Assembly (NCBI RefSeq): GCF_036588685.1
Contig: NC_086378.1
Location: 77,331,127 to 77,395,126, forward strand
Direction of reading: 5' to 3'
Length of the DNA stretch: 64,000 bases
From: Mytilus trossulus
Lineage: Eukaryota > Mollusca > Bivalvia > Mytilida > Mytilidae
Below the pieces are notes generated by a model. The model made no database searches, was not told the DNA's origin, and was given only the letters and a program-made list of their open reading frames with translations. Position 1 is the stretch's first letter. The number at the start of each line of letters is the position of its first letter. A program made the position numbers and the translations under genes. Positions 1 through 11,112 of this stretch are shown piece after piece.

Positions 1-620
1 GATCACGAGATGTATTAAAATGGATCTTAATATAAATTAAATACTAAACATTTTCAAAAAGACCAAAAAAGTGAAAAGTATATTTAAACAAAACGCATTT
101 AACATACAGGTCGAACAACTGATGTTCTTAAAAACACTGCTGACTGCCATTGGCGATTGCCAAATAAAATTGACCACGAGATGTAACAAAATGGATCTTA
201 ATATAAATTTTATACTAAACAGAAAACGATAAACTTGTGGCCAAGATGTTATGTCACAACCACACACGGTGTCAATGTCTTTTTTGTACACCAGATCTAG
301 ATTTCGACAATATATGTCTCTTCAGTGATGTTAGGGATCGAAACGGTATTTGGAAGGTCATATAATTTACCCTCAATTTCAGATAGACTCTTGAATTTTA
401 AGAGTCAATATAGGATGAACGGATCATATAAACCGGAGGGGAAATATGACACAAGCCCAAACGGAAAAATATAAACGAGTCTAAATTGAAAACTACTTTC
501 AAACCTATGATTGCGTTTAATAAAAACCGCAATTTTTATACGTGTGCATGTAAAACAAATTTCGTTGTATAAGGGTCTAAATACCACCCAAACAACATTT
601 TCCAAAAGACCAAAAAAGTG
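1..620 (-). repeat. Dispersed repeat, copy 1 (internally duplicated)
   Basis: AT-rich non-coding repeat. A 50-bp block at 2-51 recurs with few changes at 172-221, and the 'aaaagaccaaaaaagtgaaa' block near 58 recurs near 603. The stretch from about 300 to 510 is found in the opposite orientation at about 13240-13520 and 13880-13930, inside intron 1 of the C4-like gene. No coding content is supported. Confidence 0.6.
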
Positions 621-1160
621 AAATCTATTAATATACTAATTACGAACTCTTGAACCTGATGGACTCAATGAGAGAGACGAAAAAAGATTTAAAAGCAAAT
701 CAAAACCATAATTATCTTGAAATCATACAAATTAATTTAAAGAAATTCATACAATTAATCGAACATCTAAAAATGTGTCAAACTTTTATTCCAACTTCAT
801 GTAGTTATAGCTACAAACATATTTTATGCAACATCAATCAATATGTTACACTGTTCCTCAACTCTTGGAGAGATTAAGCTACAAAAATATTTGTTTTTGT
901 CATGCATCCGATTTCACCTTGAGAGATGCACACGCCTGATGAAGCTAATTTGTATTATTTGTATATTGCGTATTTCTATTTAAAATCTAATATAACTTTT
1001 AATGTATTAATTAGCGTGTTTAAGTTATATTCTTAGACATTTATATAATTTTAATTCAGTAACTGTATTAGTTTATTTTCACAAACTGATCCACGCTTAA
1101 ATAGAATGAATGTTGGTTGTTGCTATTTTTAGACATTATATATGTATATATATAAATGTA
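621..1160. other. AT-rich intergenic DNA, nothing recognised
   Basis: Low-complexity AT-rich sequence. The small open frames here have no family resemblance or coding signature. Confidence 0.5.
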
Positions 1161-1348
1161 TATGTCGTGTACAAATTGCGATTTTGTACAGGTTATAACA
1201 TGTACAAAAATATTGTACATGTTATAATTTGTATAATGCAAAAATACAAGTTATAACATGTACAAAAATATTGTACATGTTATAATTTGTATAATGCAAA
1301 AATACAAGTTATAACATGTACAAAATCGCAACTTGTACACGACATATA
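1161..1348. mobile_element. Palindromic MITE with internal tandem copies
   Basis: The left end 'tatgtcgtgtacaaattgcg' is matched in inverse by the right end (about 1329-1348, ending in 'cgacata'). Between them a block of about 58 bp containing 'gttataacatgtacaaa' and its own reverse complement is repeated in tandem. The whole segment can fold into nested hairpins. The class is unknown; TA-rich flanks hide any target duplication. Confidence 0.55.
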
Positions 1349-2016
1349 TATATAAAATGACTGAATAAATAGCGAACGATTAGTCTTACAGGGCAATGGA
1401 TCATGTAATATGATTCTGTACATTAAAAAATATAATATTTTTAAAACAAGTCAAAAGGGTACATTATCACCATTTAATAACTATAAAATGAACAATTATT
1501 AGATATTTCGGATAACAGAAATCCTTCTTCGGTAATGTTAAAAAAAAATCATGTCAATATATTCAAATTGAGACACTTTAAAAATTTTGAAAGTTAATAC
1601 AATTTAAGCGGACACCACAGACGCTGACCTGTACAATATTAAAATTTCCAAACACAGCGCAAAGAATACAAAGATATGCCAAATAAAAATGGTTATTTGC
1701 GATGTGAAGTGGCACAACTGTAAATTTCCAAAGGTTGTGACATGTTAGATGTTATAACTGCATGGAGTGCAGTCCTCGAACAAAAATAATCAAAAATGCC
1801 CTAACCGATCCAAGTTGGTATAATATTTCAAATTTGACAACGGTAGGGCAATTGCAACAGAAACTACATATGAAAGCCTCTCAAACGAATAGCAGTTTAA
1901 TAATGATTAGATAAAATAAGTTTTATCTAAGAAGGTAAAATAATTGAACGTGACTACGTACTTATACATCCATCCCAAATCCCAAATGAATAGAACCCTG
2001 TAATTAAAACTGGTAT
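1349..2016. other. Intergenic DNA, nothing recognised
   Basis: No coding region, RNA gene or clear repeat is supported here. Confidence 0.4.
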
Positions 2017-2019
2017 TTA

Positions 2020-2732
2020 AAAAAAATATTCAAACTGTAACGCCAGTACGGAAGCCGAAGTTACTGGAAACAAATGATGATAGGATAGTGAGTGACTCAT
2101 TCTATGTTTTTTTTTATTTATGAACTCTGGGGAAACTGTCCTTGACTTTCTAATCCAAAATCTTTCCCGAGCGACTTTGTCGACCTTTGACCAACCCTCG
2201 TTGTGGTCTATGATTGTGATGGTAAGGTTTTTGAGATCAGCTTGGGCGTGCCCATGTGATCTCAAATGACGACTTACGGGTAGGTCGGGCTTGCAAGTGT
2301 AGTCACTTCGATGAACATTCATGCGTTTGTTGAATGGCTGTATTGTTAACATACTGCATGCCACATCGACACTGAAGGAGGTATACAACATTCTGGGTTT
2401 TGCAAGTTACATTGCAAAATATAGTGTACACAGAGTAGACCAAGTCAAGTGGCAAGTAAATGTTTGAGTATAGTTTTTGTTGACAAGTCAGAAATCGCCT
2501 GTTACCACATGACTTGCACCATCCTGCAATTGAACAGCTTTTATTTGAGGAGACTTCAGCTCTTACAAATAAGTCTTTCAGACTTGCTGATCTCCGAAAA
2601 GCTAAGACAGGAGGATTGGGAAAGATCTTGGATAATTTAGGGTGTTTGGCAATAGTTTGTCAATTGACACGCATCAAACGTGAAAGGTTAGTAAAGGCTG
2701 GATTGTATGTTAGAACAAACGGGACCATTTTG
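2020..2732 (-). pseudogene. Penelope-like element fossil (C-terminal region plus GIY-YIG nuclease)
   Basis: Read on the minus strand, a broken frame begins near 2730 with VPFVLTYNP, continues with LSKIFPNPPVLAFRRSASLK and reaches the GIY-YIG-type segment NVVYLLQCRCGMQYV. It then shifts frame near 2350 into PFNKRMNVHRSDY, LPVSRHLRSHGHAQADL and RERFWIRKSRTV. The order (NPP/FRR block, CxxC region, VVYLLxC-CGxxYV, RMxxHR, HxxxxGH, FWIxxLRT) is the C-terminal end of Penelope-like retroelement proteins with their GIY-YIG endonuclease. A stop near 2670 and the frameshift make it a dead 3' fragment. The reverse transcriptase core is absent. The family match is from memory. Confidence 0.7.
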
Positions 2733-2772
2733 CTGCGCCTTTACTATAGATAATATAGCCGATCCGGGAATG

Positions 2773-2965
2773 TATGCCTTATATAGCATGTACTGTAGTA
2801 CGACACTAGATTACAACTGACGTGGAAAGGTAACACCCGGCCACCTAAAGCTTCATTTTTTAAGCCCAGGTGGTCGTGTGGTCTAGCAGGACGGCTATAG
2901 TGCAGACGATTTGGTGTCACGATATCTCAGTAGCATGGGTTTGAATCCCGGCGGGGGAAGAATTC
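2773..2965 (+). mobile_element. tRNA-derived SINE copy A
   Basis: The segment 2868-2960 looks like a tRNA gene head: a box A-like 'tggtctagcagg' at about 2879-2890 and a box B-like 'ggtttgaatcc' at about 2938-2948, followed by 'cggcggggg'. A leader of about 95 bp ('gccttatatagcatgtactg' onward) is shared with copy B near 3201. The insertion is old or partial; no poly(A) tail or target duplication is clear. Confidence 0.6.
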
Positions 2966-3200
2966 GCAAATTTACAGATCTAACATTGTTGGTTTGATGT
3001 TTAGACGAATTGTATATACATAATGTACACAGCCATGTATCACTATCACTGCTGGTGATCCGTTGGATAAATCTGTTGTAGAGTAGTCACTGGCTCAGAC
3101 GAACTTATAAATATAATTATTTTCTGTGACTATATCTTACATTAATATGTAGGATCCTTTATTTTAGATATTTTAGCCGGATTGTGAAAATAACATTTTT

Positions 3201-3503
3201 ATGCCTTATATATCATGTACTGTAGTACGACGCTATATTAAAACTGACGTGGAAAGGTATCACCCGGCCACCGAAAGCTTCATTTTTTTGAAGCCTAGGT
3301 GATGGTGTGGTCTAGCGGGACAGCTACAGTGCAGGCGATTTGGTGTCACGATATCTCAGTAGCATGGGATATTCGTCTAAACATCAACCCAATAATGTTA
3401 GATCTGTAAATTTGCGTTCTTCCCTCGCCGGGATTCGAATCCATGCTACTGAGATATCGTGACACCAAATCGCCTGCATTGTAGCCGTCCCGCTAGACCA
3501 CAA
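3201..3503. mobile_element. tRNA-derived SINE copies B and C in head-to-head inversion
   Basis: Copy B (+, about 3201-3370) ends abruptly after 'agtagcatggg'. It is followed by an inverted copy C (about 3371-3503) that reads on the minus strand through the box B-like 'ggattcgaatcc', 'gctactgagatatcgtgaca' and 'gtggtctagcggga'. The two heads are almost perfect reverse complements over roughly 65 bp each, with a loop of about 70 bp. They would fold into a long hairpin if transcribed. Confidence 0.6.
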
Positions 3504-4835
3504 TTGTGGTAACGATTAAAGTTATCAATAGAAGGTGAGAAATTATTCCATGAATTCCCCAGAGCAACAAAGCCTTTACAAAAGTCGATTGTCATGTGAT
3601 TTGACGTTCTTTCGTTATAAAGAATACACGTCATAACTGGTGTCTATGGGTTACGTCGCTCTGTCTTGGAAGAACGTCGGTATTTGATAGATTACAAAGA
3701 AAGAGGCATTTAATTTTAACTAACACGTAAGTCATTTTGTTTTTCATGAATTAATAGTTTTTGTTTATCTATGTTATGTCCGTACGACAGTTAGCAATTC
3801 GATTTGGAAGAATTTACAGAACTTGTCATTTTGATTGAAAATCAAACATTCAATTTTTATTAATGTTTTTTAGCTCGAAAGTCAAAATCCAAAAGTTAAA
3901 AAAACCCTTGAGATTATCGAAATTTTCGAATTATTGCCTTAACGTTAAAAACACTAAAAAAAATTGAATGAATATGTGTTTTTATTTTGTTATTTAAGTT
4001 GAGTGAATTTTAAAGTGATAATAGGTCTAATAAATTTTTTAAAAGAAGACAATCTAAAAAATATTAAGTGCCTGAAGATTTATTACGTTATTTTAGATAA
4101 ACCAAAAAAAATCTGAAAAAACTGGTTTTAATCTGAGCTAAAGGCAAAATCATGAGATACTTCTAGTTTATCTGTGAAATCCAAGTTCGTTTGATAGAAA
4201 CAAGCATTATCTACAAAAGCGGTTTATGCGTGTCATAATATATTCGACTTTAAACTTTTTTATGTGTTTAAATAGTGAATTAACATTAGTTAAATCATTC
4301 ATTGGACTGCCAATGTCTTCCTTTTGTATGACACAAAATACAGCACCGGTTCTTTTTAATGGATTGTTTGATTTGTTCTCTTTCTGAACATGCATGGAAT
4401 ATTTTCCACTGTACACTAGGAAACAAAATTCATACAAAGTTCAAAGTTCTTTATTTTCCAATTAAGGGCCCCTGACGGGACATAATGACAACAGTACACA
4501 ATACATTCTGATTCTTAACACATAAACATATAATGAAGATAAAATTAAAATTTCAATTCACATGAAGAGAATATAATATCATAGAATATATATATATATC
4601 AGATAGAATGTCACAACATAAAACAATTGCTATTGTTATTATTTATAAGTTATTTTTTAGTTCTCTCAAAGTTTCTTATCGTTGATTTTTTTCTGCCAGC
4701 AAAAATAGTTTAATAATTTATTAATGCGCCATATTAAATTGAGAATGGAAATAGTTTGCTAACAGAGGTCCAACTCGTCTCTTATCTATAAAAATAAGTT
4801 GAAGGAACAGATAATACAAGTGACTCAAATGGAAA
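3504..4835. other. Intergenic DNA with a dispersed repeat end
   Basis: No gene recognised. Near 4445-4485 a motif around 'aattaagggcccctgacggg' recurs at about 24325-24355 ('aatcaagggcccttgatggg'), so part of this stretch is a dispersed retroelement-like 3' end. Confidence 0.4.
4828..4835. repeat. 8-bp target-site duplication, left (AATGGAAA)
   Basis: Identical to 5595-5602 and directly flanks the inverted-repeat element at 4836-5594. Confidence 0.65.
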
Positions 4836-5594
4836 CGGTGCATTACGTTTGCGCGCATTACCATTACATTTGCGCGCAAAAATCATTACGTTTGCGCGCA
4901 GCTTTTGATTACGTTTGCGCGCATTTTTTTTGACATGTAAACTCTGGTAAAATACATGTAATAGTACTTATCTATTTATTAATTTGTTTAATTATTAACA
5001 AGTATATGTACCCGTTTCGTAAGTCTAAGTCCTCTGTTCACCAACGAGGAGGTGAAAGTGTGAATTCGAGCAGTATAACTCCGTTTTATTATGCACATGC
5101 ACGCGCACTATTCCAAATAGTAGAAATATGTACATATATGATTCCTTTTTGTTTGTTTTCAATTCTAAGACATCCATTGTGTTGTGAGCGCCATCTCTTG
5201 ACTTTGGTAGAGTTTGGGTATTCCTTGTTCCTTTTTCGGTAGATAGCCATGGTCAAACTCTTCTTGTCTTTTTTCAATATTTTTTCTTCTTCTGAATGAA
5301 GTTGCATGTATGCCTTAAGCTAAAACGAGGATTATCATGATCACTTTCTTCTTAGTTTTAGAATTCTATATGAACAACATATTATTTTAATTAACAAATA
5401 TTTTCAAAATTAATAATCAAAGTCTCATTTATCATGAAAATAAAAAAAGATATGGTCATTTATAATTAAATTTAATATTTATTTATATTTTTACCTGAGT
5501 TTACCTGTAAAATGAATGCGCACAATTGTAATCAAAAGCTGCGCGCAAACGTAAAACTTGTTAATCCCCAAATGCGCGCAAACGTAGTGCGCCC
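4836..5594. mobile_element. Non-autonomous DNA transposon, 759 bp, 8-bp TSD, GCGCGC-rich ends
   Basis: The left end 'cggtgcattacgtttgcgcg' and the right end (reverse complement 'gggcgcactacgtttgcgcg') form imperfect terminal inverted repeats. The left end carries four copies of the motif 'tacrtttgcgcgca' within about 90 bp, and the right end carries inverted copies of it. The direct repeat AATGGAAA flanks the element. An 8-bp duplication fits hAT-like (or P-like) transposition. No transposase frame is present; the small internal ORFs look accidental. A right-end fragment of the same family lies at about 13940-13975. Confidence 0.65.
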
Positions 5595-5602
5595 AATGGA
5601 AA
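5595..5602. repeat. 8-bp target-site duplication, right (AATGGAAA)
   Basis: Matches 4828-4835. Confidence 0.65.
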
Positions 5603-5789
5603 AGAGACCAAGGGCAAATGCACTTGGACATGTTAGTAAGTGGAATTTTAGATACCCTTTTAACCTTCTCGTGACTGGTGCACAAGAGTAAAAAAATGTT
5701 CACTTTAATGCAGAATTCACAAAGGATGATACTAAAAGGTTTTGGCCTCCAAAATCGTATGTAATTATATTTACAAATGCATTTATATA

Positions 5790-6152
5790 TATATAATTAC
5801 ATTAGATGTATGTTTCATTATAATACTTTATTTTGATCGGCAAACTGCACATCACGTGTTATTTCGTAAGTAATTACATCACTCAATAAAACTTTTCATA
5901 CATGATAACACGTGGTCCCACAATATAGTGCACAGGTAAATAAAATATAAAGATTATTAAATTCGTGTTTTCATGTTCATAGCTAAAATATGTAATTATA
6001 AGTATTGAATGCTTCTTTTTGTAACTTTATAGGGTTGTAAAAGCGTTGACCGTGCGCACATTTTTAGTATGAAGCGCTTCCGCGCTTCATACAAAATGTA
6101 CATCGGTCAACGCTTTTACACCCCAATAAATTTACAAAAAGAACCATTCAAT
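5790..6152 (+). mobile_element. Hairpin repeat family with CGCTTCC-type palindrome, copy 1
   Basis: The core 6004-6152 is a long imperfect palindrome. The outer arms are 'gaatgcttctttttgtaa' and its complement; the centre is 'gaagcgcttccgcgcttc'. Both the core and about 210 bp of left flank recur in inverse orientation at 39867-40240. This suggests a composite repeat rather than a lone MITE. Confidence 0.6.
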
Positions 6153-6244
6153 TCTTAAATATACATATTCAACTGAACACTGTTGCATAGAAGTAGCAGG
6201 TGCAAGTAAAGTGACAAGTGACAAGGTCATAATGTATGTTCATC

Positions 6245-7150
6245 TTTAGCTATAAGACAACAAATTTTACATAAAATTTCATGATCTTCATTACTCATCA
6301 TCCAAATAATTTTTTTCAGGATTTTGTAATTGGGTAAAATTAGAACATTTCAAATAGCATTAACAAGATCATATATAACGTTCTCCGTTATACTTTGTAC
6401 ATGTAAGTAAAAAATGGTTCTCATCTTCTACCTCGCCAGATGAACAATGAATACACAATCTATTTTGCCTGATTAACTTGATATCTTCCTAACTCTATTT
6501 GAAGTCTATGAGCTGATATTCTGAATCTGGTGAAAATTCTCCTCTGCCCAAAATCTTTTATAATATTTTAAGCAGTTTTCAAATCCAAAGTTTTTGTTTA
6601 AACTTGAAGTACGTACGTAGTTGCCATCTGATAATGATGTTTTTTGTTTTTGTCAAAGATTAATATAATGAATTTTCATATATTTTTCCATGCCTATTTA
6701 AAACTATTTGTTTTCATTGATTTAAAGCATGTTAAGTCAGCATGGTTATCAAAAATTAGTTTGTTCTGTATATAAACAGAGCCATACCAAGAAGAATGGG
6801 ATTTTTTTTCGTACAACTCTATGGAAGTTAAATATGCATCTTTTAGAATTGGAAATTGATTTTTTAAATTTTCTAAACGGTGCTAAAATTTAAGCATTGA
6901 ACTGACAATATTAAAATGTGTGGGTAATCTGCCAAGTTCTGACAAGAAGGCAAAAATTATACTCTTTTTTCCACAAACTAAAACAAATTTACATAATTTA
7001 ACATGTAAATCTTCACATTAGAGTCTTTTATAAATTTGATCAAAGGACAAATCAGGGTTTTTTTCAATCTTGCTGTAAAGGGATTAAAATAACCCTAAAT
7101 TTTACAACCATATAATAATATTGGCGTAATAGTGTGATCGAATACATGTA
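6245..7150 (-). pseudogene. Decayed LINE ORF2 C-terminal region
   Basis: The minus strand shows a shredded reading frame with the typical downstream part of a CR1/Jockey-like ORF2: FDHTITPILLYGC near 7130, FLSELGRLPTHFNIVSSMLK near 6930, and a zinc-knuckle-like RLCIHCSSGEVEDENHFLL near 6430 followed by a Cys. The order matches the tail of the better preserved LINE at 33451-38194 (SEIWGF, YGELGHLPL, LCECCKMCVIEDEYHFVL). Many stops and frameshifts make it an old fossil. The catalytic core is not detectable. Confidence 0.65.
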
Positions 7151-7205
7151 AGGAGATTTTAGGAGAAGGACAGTGAGAAATAAATTCCTTTCACAGTTGA
7201 AAATA

Positions 7206-7412
7206 AGCCTTTATTAGACCGTTGGTTTTCCCGTTTGAATGGTTTTACACTAGTAATTTTGGGGCCCTTTATAGCTTGTTGTTCGCTGTGAACCAAGGTT
7301 CCGTGTTGTAGGCCGTACATTGACCTATAATGGTTTATTTTTTTTTAAATTGTTATTTGGATGGAGAGTTGTCTCATTGGCACTCACACCACATCTTCCT
7401 ATATCTATCTTT
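7206..7412 (+). repeat. Dispersed repeat family 'GTTGTCTCATTGGCACTCA', copy 1
   Basis: Related copies lie at about 15445-15632 (+) and 26548-26662 (+), with minus-strand pieces at about 15986-16040, 31252-31372 and 39585-39665. The shared order is 'cgtttgaat..ttttaca', 'aggccgtac..tgacctata' and 'gtctcattggcactca..acatctt'. I recall it as common in mussel DNA. It has no coding capacity. Confidence 0.6.
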
Positions 7413-7514
7413 AGACCCTTATGATAAAGTTCATTTTGAGCATAGGAGAAAGATCCAGATGAACAAAAAGTAATTTGTATTTTAGATTAAACATATATAT
7501 TTATAGTGGATTTG

Positions 7515-7760
7515 GAAACAAGTTATGCAACTTATATTAATCCCTTTCCACTTTGCGGGTGCGAGTGCTGCCTTGTAGCGGCATTAGCCTACTCTTTTTC
7601 GAACTCTACAAGGGTGTCTTTAACGTGCAAGAGATATGGCTCTCTCTTAACACGGGTCAACCACTTATCGTCCCCTTCCGACGGACTATCATCGTTTCCT
7701 CAAGACAATACTCGCAAATGGTGTTAAGGGAGAGCCGAAAATTGAGTTCCTGAAATTAAA
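7515..7760 (-). repeat. Probable dispersed bivalve repeat
   Basis: The minus strand reads 'aggctaatgccgctacaagg' and 'gcagcactcgcacccgc'. I recall this as a repeated bivalve sequence. It is the only copy in this window, so the assignment rests on memory. The open frames here look accidental. Confidence 0.35.
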
Positions 7761-8787
7761 AGTTATACCGACCGTGTCAGTGTGTCTTGCAAAAATAACA
7801 TCTTGCTTTTTGAATTATATTGATTATTTTCTTTTTTAAAGATTTTCTTTTTAAATATTTAGTGAATATTGAAATGATATTTTGCTATTTTGAATTAAAT
7901 TTGTGACAATAAGCTCAAAACAATTGCTGAAGTATAGTTACATTGCAAGTCAATAATTCAACCATGCATTGTGTTTGTTTTGGATACTTTTGAAATTCTA
8001 AATAATCTTTGATAAGTATAAACTTATTCAATTCGGAGAGTTTGAAAAAAACATTCGGTCGGCATTTTTTTGGCAAAGTATACTTTTGTTTAAATATTGC
8101 CTTGAATTTCATTTTTATCATAAATTATCCGAAATGCCATAATTTGATTATTCAAAAGATCTTTCATTTTGAAAATAGACAAAAGTATTTATAGTAAAAT
8201 TGATACATAATACAAAATCTAGAAAAGAAATGAAGAACTACTAGAAAATAATTATTTGAATAAAGTAAATAACGCAAAGTTTAAGCATAAAAAATAATAC
8301 ATCTCTAAAAGATATTAATTAAAGTTAAAGGCAGCGAACTATTATATAATAAGCTCAAAAGTAAAGAAAATATAGACGAAGCCTAACTTACAACATGCTT
8401 AAAGGGGCGTCAAGGAATGCAGCTATCATCATGAGTTGCAGGACGCTACTGGTACAAAGTACAATGCAATGTAATGTAAATTAATATGTTTTTCTGTATA
8501 CCTTTGTTCAACTTCATGACTTAGGTGATACCAGAATAAAATGATATACGTGTATAGAACATACGCGTACATGTAGATCATTTTATTTTGGTTGTTCACA
8601 GACATTTTCTGGTTATAACAGACATTTTTTTTTGGTGCAACATATGTTTACTTTAGAAAATAATTCTAATGATTATGTGTTTTTTTTTATATTCAACCTG
8701 GCGTTTTGACGTTTTCGTTTTTTGAAATATCAAAAGCGAAAACACAAAATAGCTGCATCAAGCGACTATATAAATGCTCAAGCCAAT
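7761..8787. other. AT-rich intergenic DNA
   Basis: No gene or clear repeat. It lies directly upstream of the 8788-9651 reading frame. No convincing TATA box at a suitable distance was found. Confidence 0.4.
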
Positions 8788-9651
8788 ATGTATACTATTC
8801 ATAAGTATGTATTTCTAATTCAGAACATGACAGACGTTCGTCAAACAAAGAGCGATAGCCGGTGTATAACTAAAGAAAAAGATGTTGCACCAAGCGACAC
8901 TGCATTGAGAGCAAATTCTACACTTAACACTTACAAAGACCTCAGGAAGAAGACACGGCAGCTACAGGTCTCTAAAACTATCGATCGTCTGAAGAAACAA
9001 TGGGGACGACCAAACTGTCGTCTGCTTACATCCAGCAAAGAAATGCGACAAGAATTAAACGTACTGAAAGAACAGTATACGACAGTGTGTGAACAAGAAT
9101 CTGCCTTGCGCAGTCAGATTGCGCTCTTAACAGCCGAGATAGTCTTAGTGGATACGAATGAATACCATCGGATACCGATCAATATGCGAAAAGTCTCTGT
9201 AGATCCGATATCTATTCGGAAGATTTCTAAAATAAAGCAACAAAGTTCTTTTGAAAGACCAGGATGTATTACGAGACAGCTGTCAAAAATTCCACAACAT
9301 AAATGTCGATTTGACAAAAAGAAAAAGTTTCCACCGATTGACTCCGTTCTGAACCAAGGCGTTCTCAGGAAAGGAAAATGTCAAGCAGGAAAGATTAGTA
9401 AATCTACACTTAATTCCTGTAATACACAAAAAGGCACTACCGAATTTGTTCGTGAGAATAATTCCATAGTTACTGATGTCCATAGTCTTCATTACTGTCC
9501 ATATTGTTCATTCTTCTGTAATCCAGCACATGTTCTCTATCCGGGTGTGTTGATGTCCCCGTCAAACTCATATTTGACAGATTTCAGACTGCCAAGATTC
9601 AGCGTGAAAGCAATGAAAACAAGTTTATCAAAGGCTGCTGTTGTCAAATAA
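8788..9651 (+). CDS. Uncharacterised 287-residue protein, single open frame
   Basis: The frame is open from 8722, but the first ATG is at 8788 (MYTIHKYVF). A second ATG at 8827 (MTDVRQTKSD) also has A at -3 and is an equally good start. The product is basic and hydrophilic. A middle segment from about KTRQLQVSKTIDRLKKQWG to EQYTTVCEQESALRSQIALL could form a coiled coil. It then has Lys/Arg-rich low-complexity stretches, and a C-terminal CPYC motif in HYCPYCSFFC. No signal peptide or membrane segment is visible. Base composition inside the frame is noticeably less AT-rich than its flanks, which supports real coding. I do not recognise a family. It could be a terminal exon: an AG lies at about 8749-8750. 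An AATAAA lies near 9931. Confidence 0.5.
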   Translation: MYTIHKYVFLIQNMTDVRQTKSDSRCITKEKDVAPSDTALRANSTLNTYKDLRKKTRQLQVSKTIDRLKKQWGRPNCRLLTSSKEMRQELNVLKEQYTTVCEQESALRSQIALLTAEIVLVDTNEYHRIPINMRKVSVDPISIRKISKIKQQSSFERPGCITRQLSKIPQHKCRFDKKKKFPPIDSVLNQGVLRKGKCQAGKISKSTLNSCNTQKGTTEFVRENNSIVTDVHSLHYCPYCSFFCNPAHVLYPGVLMSPSNSYLTDFRLPRFSVKAMKTSLSKAAVVK

Positions 9652-11112
9652 ATAATTATTGAAAAAAATCCATTGAATTTGTTATATTTGAAATTTGTTC
9701 TGTGTTGAATTTCATTTAATATTTCATATTGCATCTCATTTAGATGTACATGTTTTTGAAAAGTTATCTTTGAATTTATTATATATTTAATTATTTTAAG
9801 TGATATTTGGGTATTAACATCAATGAGGCAGCTAACAACAAACATACTAACATACATGTATACAGTCATGTATGTACACTAAAGTTAAAAGTCTGTTATC
9901 AGTTCAACACACAGTAAATTGCAAAAACATAATAAAAACTCGAATACTTTTTTTTAATAGTAAGTTTGTGTTCTGTTTATGTAAAGGACAAGCTCAAAAT
10001 CATAGTTCGTCTGCATTTGGTATATCTCAGATATAATGATAATTTGTATTCGTCTACAAGTTGGAAAACTGCTGTAAGCCCGCAAGTTGGAAAAGCTCAT
10101 GATTATGGTTTGTCTACAAGTGTGAAAATCTTACAATAATAGTTAAGCTTATGTGGGAAATGCTATTGAACACGTTGGAGAATCTAATTGATAAGGCTGT
10201 GTCTGCATGTTTGAAAAGCTCTTCACATGAATAATGTTGACACTGGAATAGTTGTGACGAAGTCATTAATAGCATAAATATATTTTATTAAGTATTTACA
10301 CAGTCAAGAAAGATTCTAAAGTTCAAATGTTCGAATGTTCACAAACTGTCTTTAAAGTTGAATTGTTCGAATGTTCAATAAATTGTCACACGGGCACATG
10401 ATCGTATAGTGGTATACATTTTTGTAACTGTTCAGTCCTAATTAAGTACGTTCGAATATTAAGCGCATGAGTTCCAGCCTACCCACGAGGGGGGAGACCT
10501 TGGCGGAATCTCCGGTACCAAAACTTGTACCAAGCTGTCCTCCTTAAAGTCCAAAGCTGGATCTTATATAATTCGGTTGTCCATAAACATTGGCCCATAG
10601 CTAATGACCGGTTAGGTATTAGTCTGAATGTTAAATAATTCTAGTCTATGGTTAATTGTCAAACTATGCAATTAACCCATGAAGGATACATGTTATTTCA
10701 CAGTAGACATGGTCATTTATTGGCTGCAGGATATATGTCTATAATATTTGAACAGATCGTTATTAAGTTCCAAAGCGTACATGATTGTCATGGAATTGTT
10801 TAATTCCTTTTTAATAAATTTCCTAATTAATATTCCTTGATAATTAATGATATGAAACACAATTGTGTTACATAGTAACTATGAATGGAACTGGAATGCT
10901 CATGAATATTCTTCCTTATTCATAAATATATGAATATCAGGAAAGCAGGAGGATGAAAAATTCCGTCTTGCATTTTTTTAAATGATTTGTAATTGTTCAT
11001 TCTGTCTTTTTTGTTTTAATCAAAACTCCTGTCCTACCTTATTTTCAAATGTCATCTTGAATTCAAAAGATCACAAAATGGATAAATCTGATCACAATGG
11101 ATCATACAATAT
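9652..11112. other. Intergenic DNA, no gene recognised
   Basis: Contains short diverged duplications ('gttcgaatgttca' at about 10328-10375; 'gtctacaagttggaaaa'-like motifs at 10050-10130) but no coding or RNA gene. Confidence 0.4.

Noticed and set aside
2017-2391. 124-residue minus-strand ORF as a gene of its own
   Set aside because: It is one frame of a Penelope-like GIY-YIG fossil; the protein continues upstream in another frame.
2868-2960. Functional tRNA gene
   Set aside because: The pol III boxes are good but the segment is repeated with shared leaders, pointing to a tRNA-derived SINE.
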